A stretch of DNA of 5,279 nucleotides, taken from an uncultured Oxalobacteraceae bacterium. GTDB lineage: Bacteria > Pseudomonadota > Gammaproteobacteria > Burkholderiales > Burkholderiaceae. Both the position numbers and the translations under genes were made by a program. Below the pieces are notes generated by a model. It saw only the letters and a program-made list of their open reading frames with translations, made no database searches and was not told where the DNA came from. The stretch lies in assembly GCA_946478765.1 (NCBI GenBank), contig CAMLDH010000286.1, positions 1 to 5,279 on the forward strand, written 5' to 3'. Shown here piece by piece: positions 5,184 through 5,279 of the stretch (within the stretch, counting starts at the first letter, position 1; every line of letters starts with the position of its first letter).

Positions 5184-5279
5184 ATGGCAACAGCCAAAAA
5201 AACAGCGGCCAAACCAGCCGCCAAGAAACCCGCAGCAAAGAAGGCAGCAGCGAAGCCGGTAGCAGCGAAGCCGGCAGCA
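5184..5279 (+). CDS. Histone H1-like DNA-binding protein, N-terminal part (cut by window edge)
   Basis: The 32 visible codons read MATAKKTAAKPAAKKPAAKK and continue with more Ala/Lys/Pro units, with no acidic or aromatic residues. This is the low-complexity AAKK/AAKP composition of bacterial H1-like proteins (as in Bordetella BpH1) and of AlgP-like tails. Such proteins bind DNA non-specifically and help compact the nucleoid, often being abundant in some growth phases. The open frame runs off the right edge, so length and any C-terminal domain are unknown. The strong Shine-Dalgarno at 5170-5176 supports both start and expression. It is transcribed in the same direction as ffh but is separated by 366 bp and a hairpin, so it probably has its own promoter. 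A lysine-rich tail of another protein class is an alternative until the rest is seen. Confidence 0.85.
   Translation, partial: MATAKKTAAKPAAKKPAAKKAAAKPVAAKPAA
5246..5274 (+). repeat. Tandem 15-bp unit in the histone-like gene
   Basis: AGCAGCGAAGCCGG occurs at 5246-5259 and again at 5261-5274, giving a 15-bp period that encodes the repeated peptide unit AAKPV/AAKPA. The multiple-of-three period means gain or loss of units would keep the frame. Confidence 0.75.

Overview
The window looks like chromosomal DNA of a betaproteobacterium, most likely order Burkholderiales and tentatively Oxalobacteraceae (Herminiimonas/Collimonas/Janthinobacterium-like). The reasons are moderately high GC, the pilS-pilR pair beside a ypjD-like cytochrome assembly gene, the divergent ypjD/ffh arrangement, and a lysine/alanine-rich histone H1-like gene beginning downstream of ffh. 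The genus is inferred from general resemblance and was not tested.

Left part (1-2966, minus strand): four tightly packed genes read leftwards. In transcription order they are a CcsA/HemX-type membrane protein (YpjD-like, 2966-2160), a 79-residue cysteine-containing membrane-anchored protein of the PP0621-like type (2163-1924), the membrane sensor kinase PilS (1920-211), and the start of its response regulator PilR (182 to the window edge). Spacings are a 4-bp ATGA overlap, 3 nt and 28 nt, so a single operon with translational coupling is likely. PilS and PilR form the two-component system that drives sigma-54-dependent transcription of type IV pilin.

Middle (2967-3449): a 483-bp divergent intergenic region. 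It holds an apparent broken fragment of an ABC-transporter substrate-binding protein on the minus strand (about 3034-3162). It also holds a possible ffh promoter (-10 at 3291-3296) and a compound stem-loop followed by a T-run (3311-3358) in the presumed ffh leader.

Right part (3450-5279, plus strand): ffh, encoding the complete 455-residue SRP GTPase, ends at 4817 and is followed by a strong GC hairpin. A 366-bp noncoding stretch then carries four CCTATG motifs and two short dyads. It ends with a strong Shine-Dalgarno sequence and the first 32 codons of a histone H1-like DNA-binding protein that runs off the window.

Most of the window is ordinary housekeeping and pilus-regulation sequence. 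I see no CRISPR array, tRNA, rRNA, insertion sequence, phage gene or defence/biosynthetic cluster, and no convincing new system. The items most worth a second look are the gene remnant, the ffh leader structure and the repeated-motif region before the histone-like gene.
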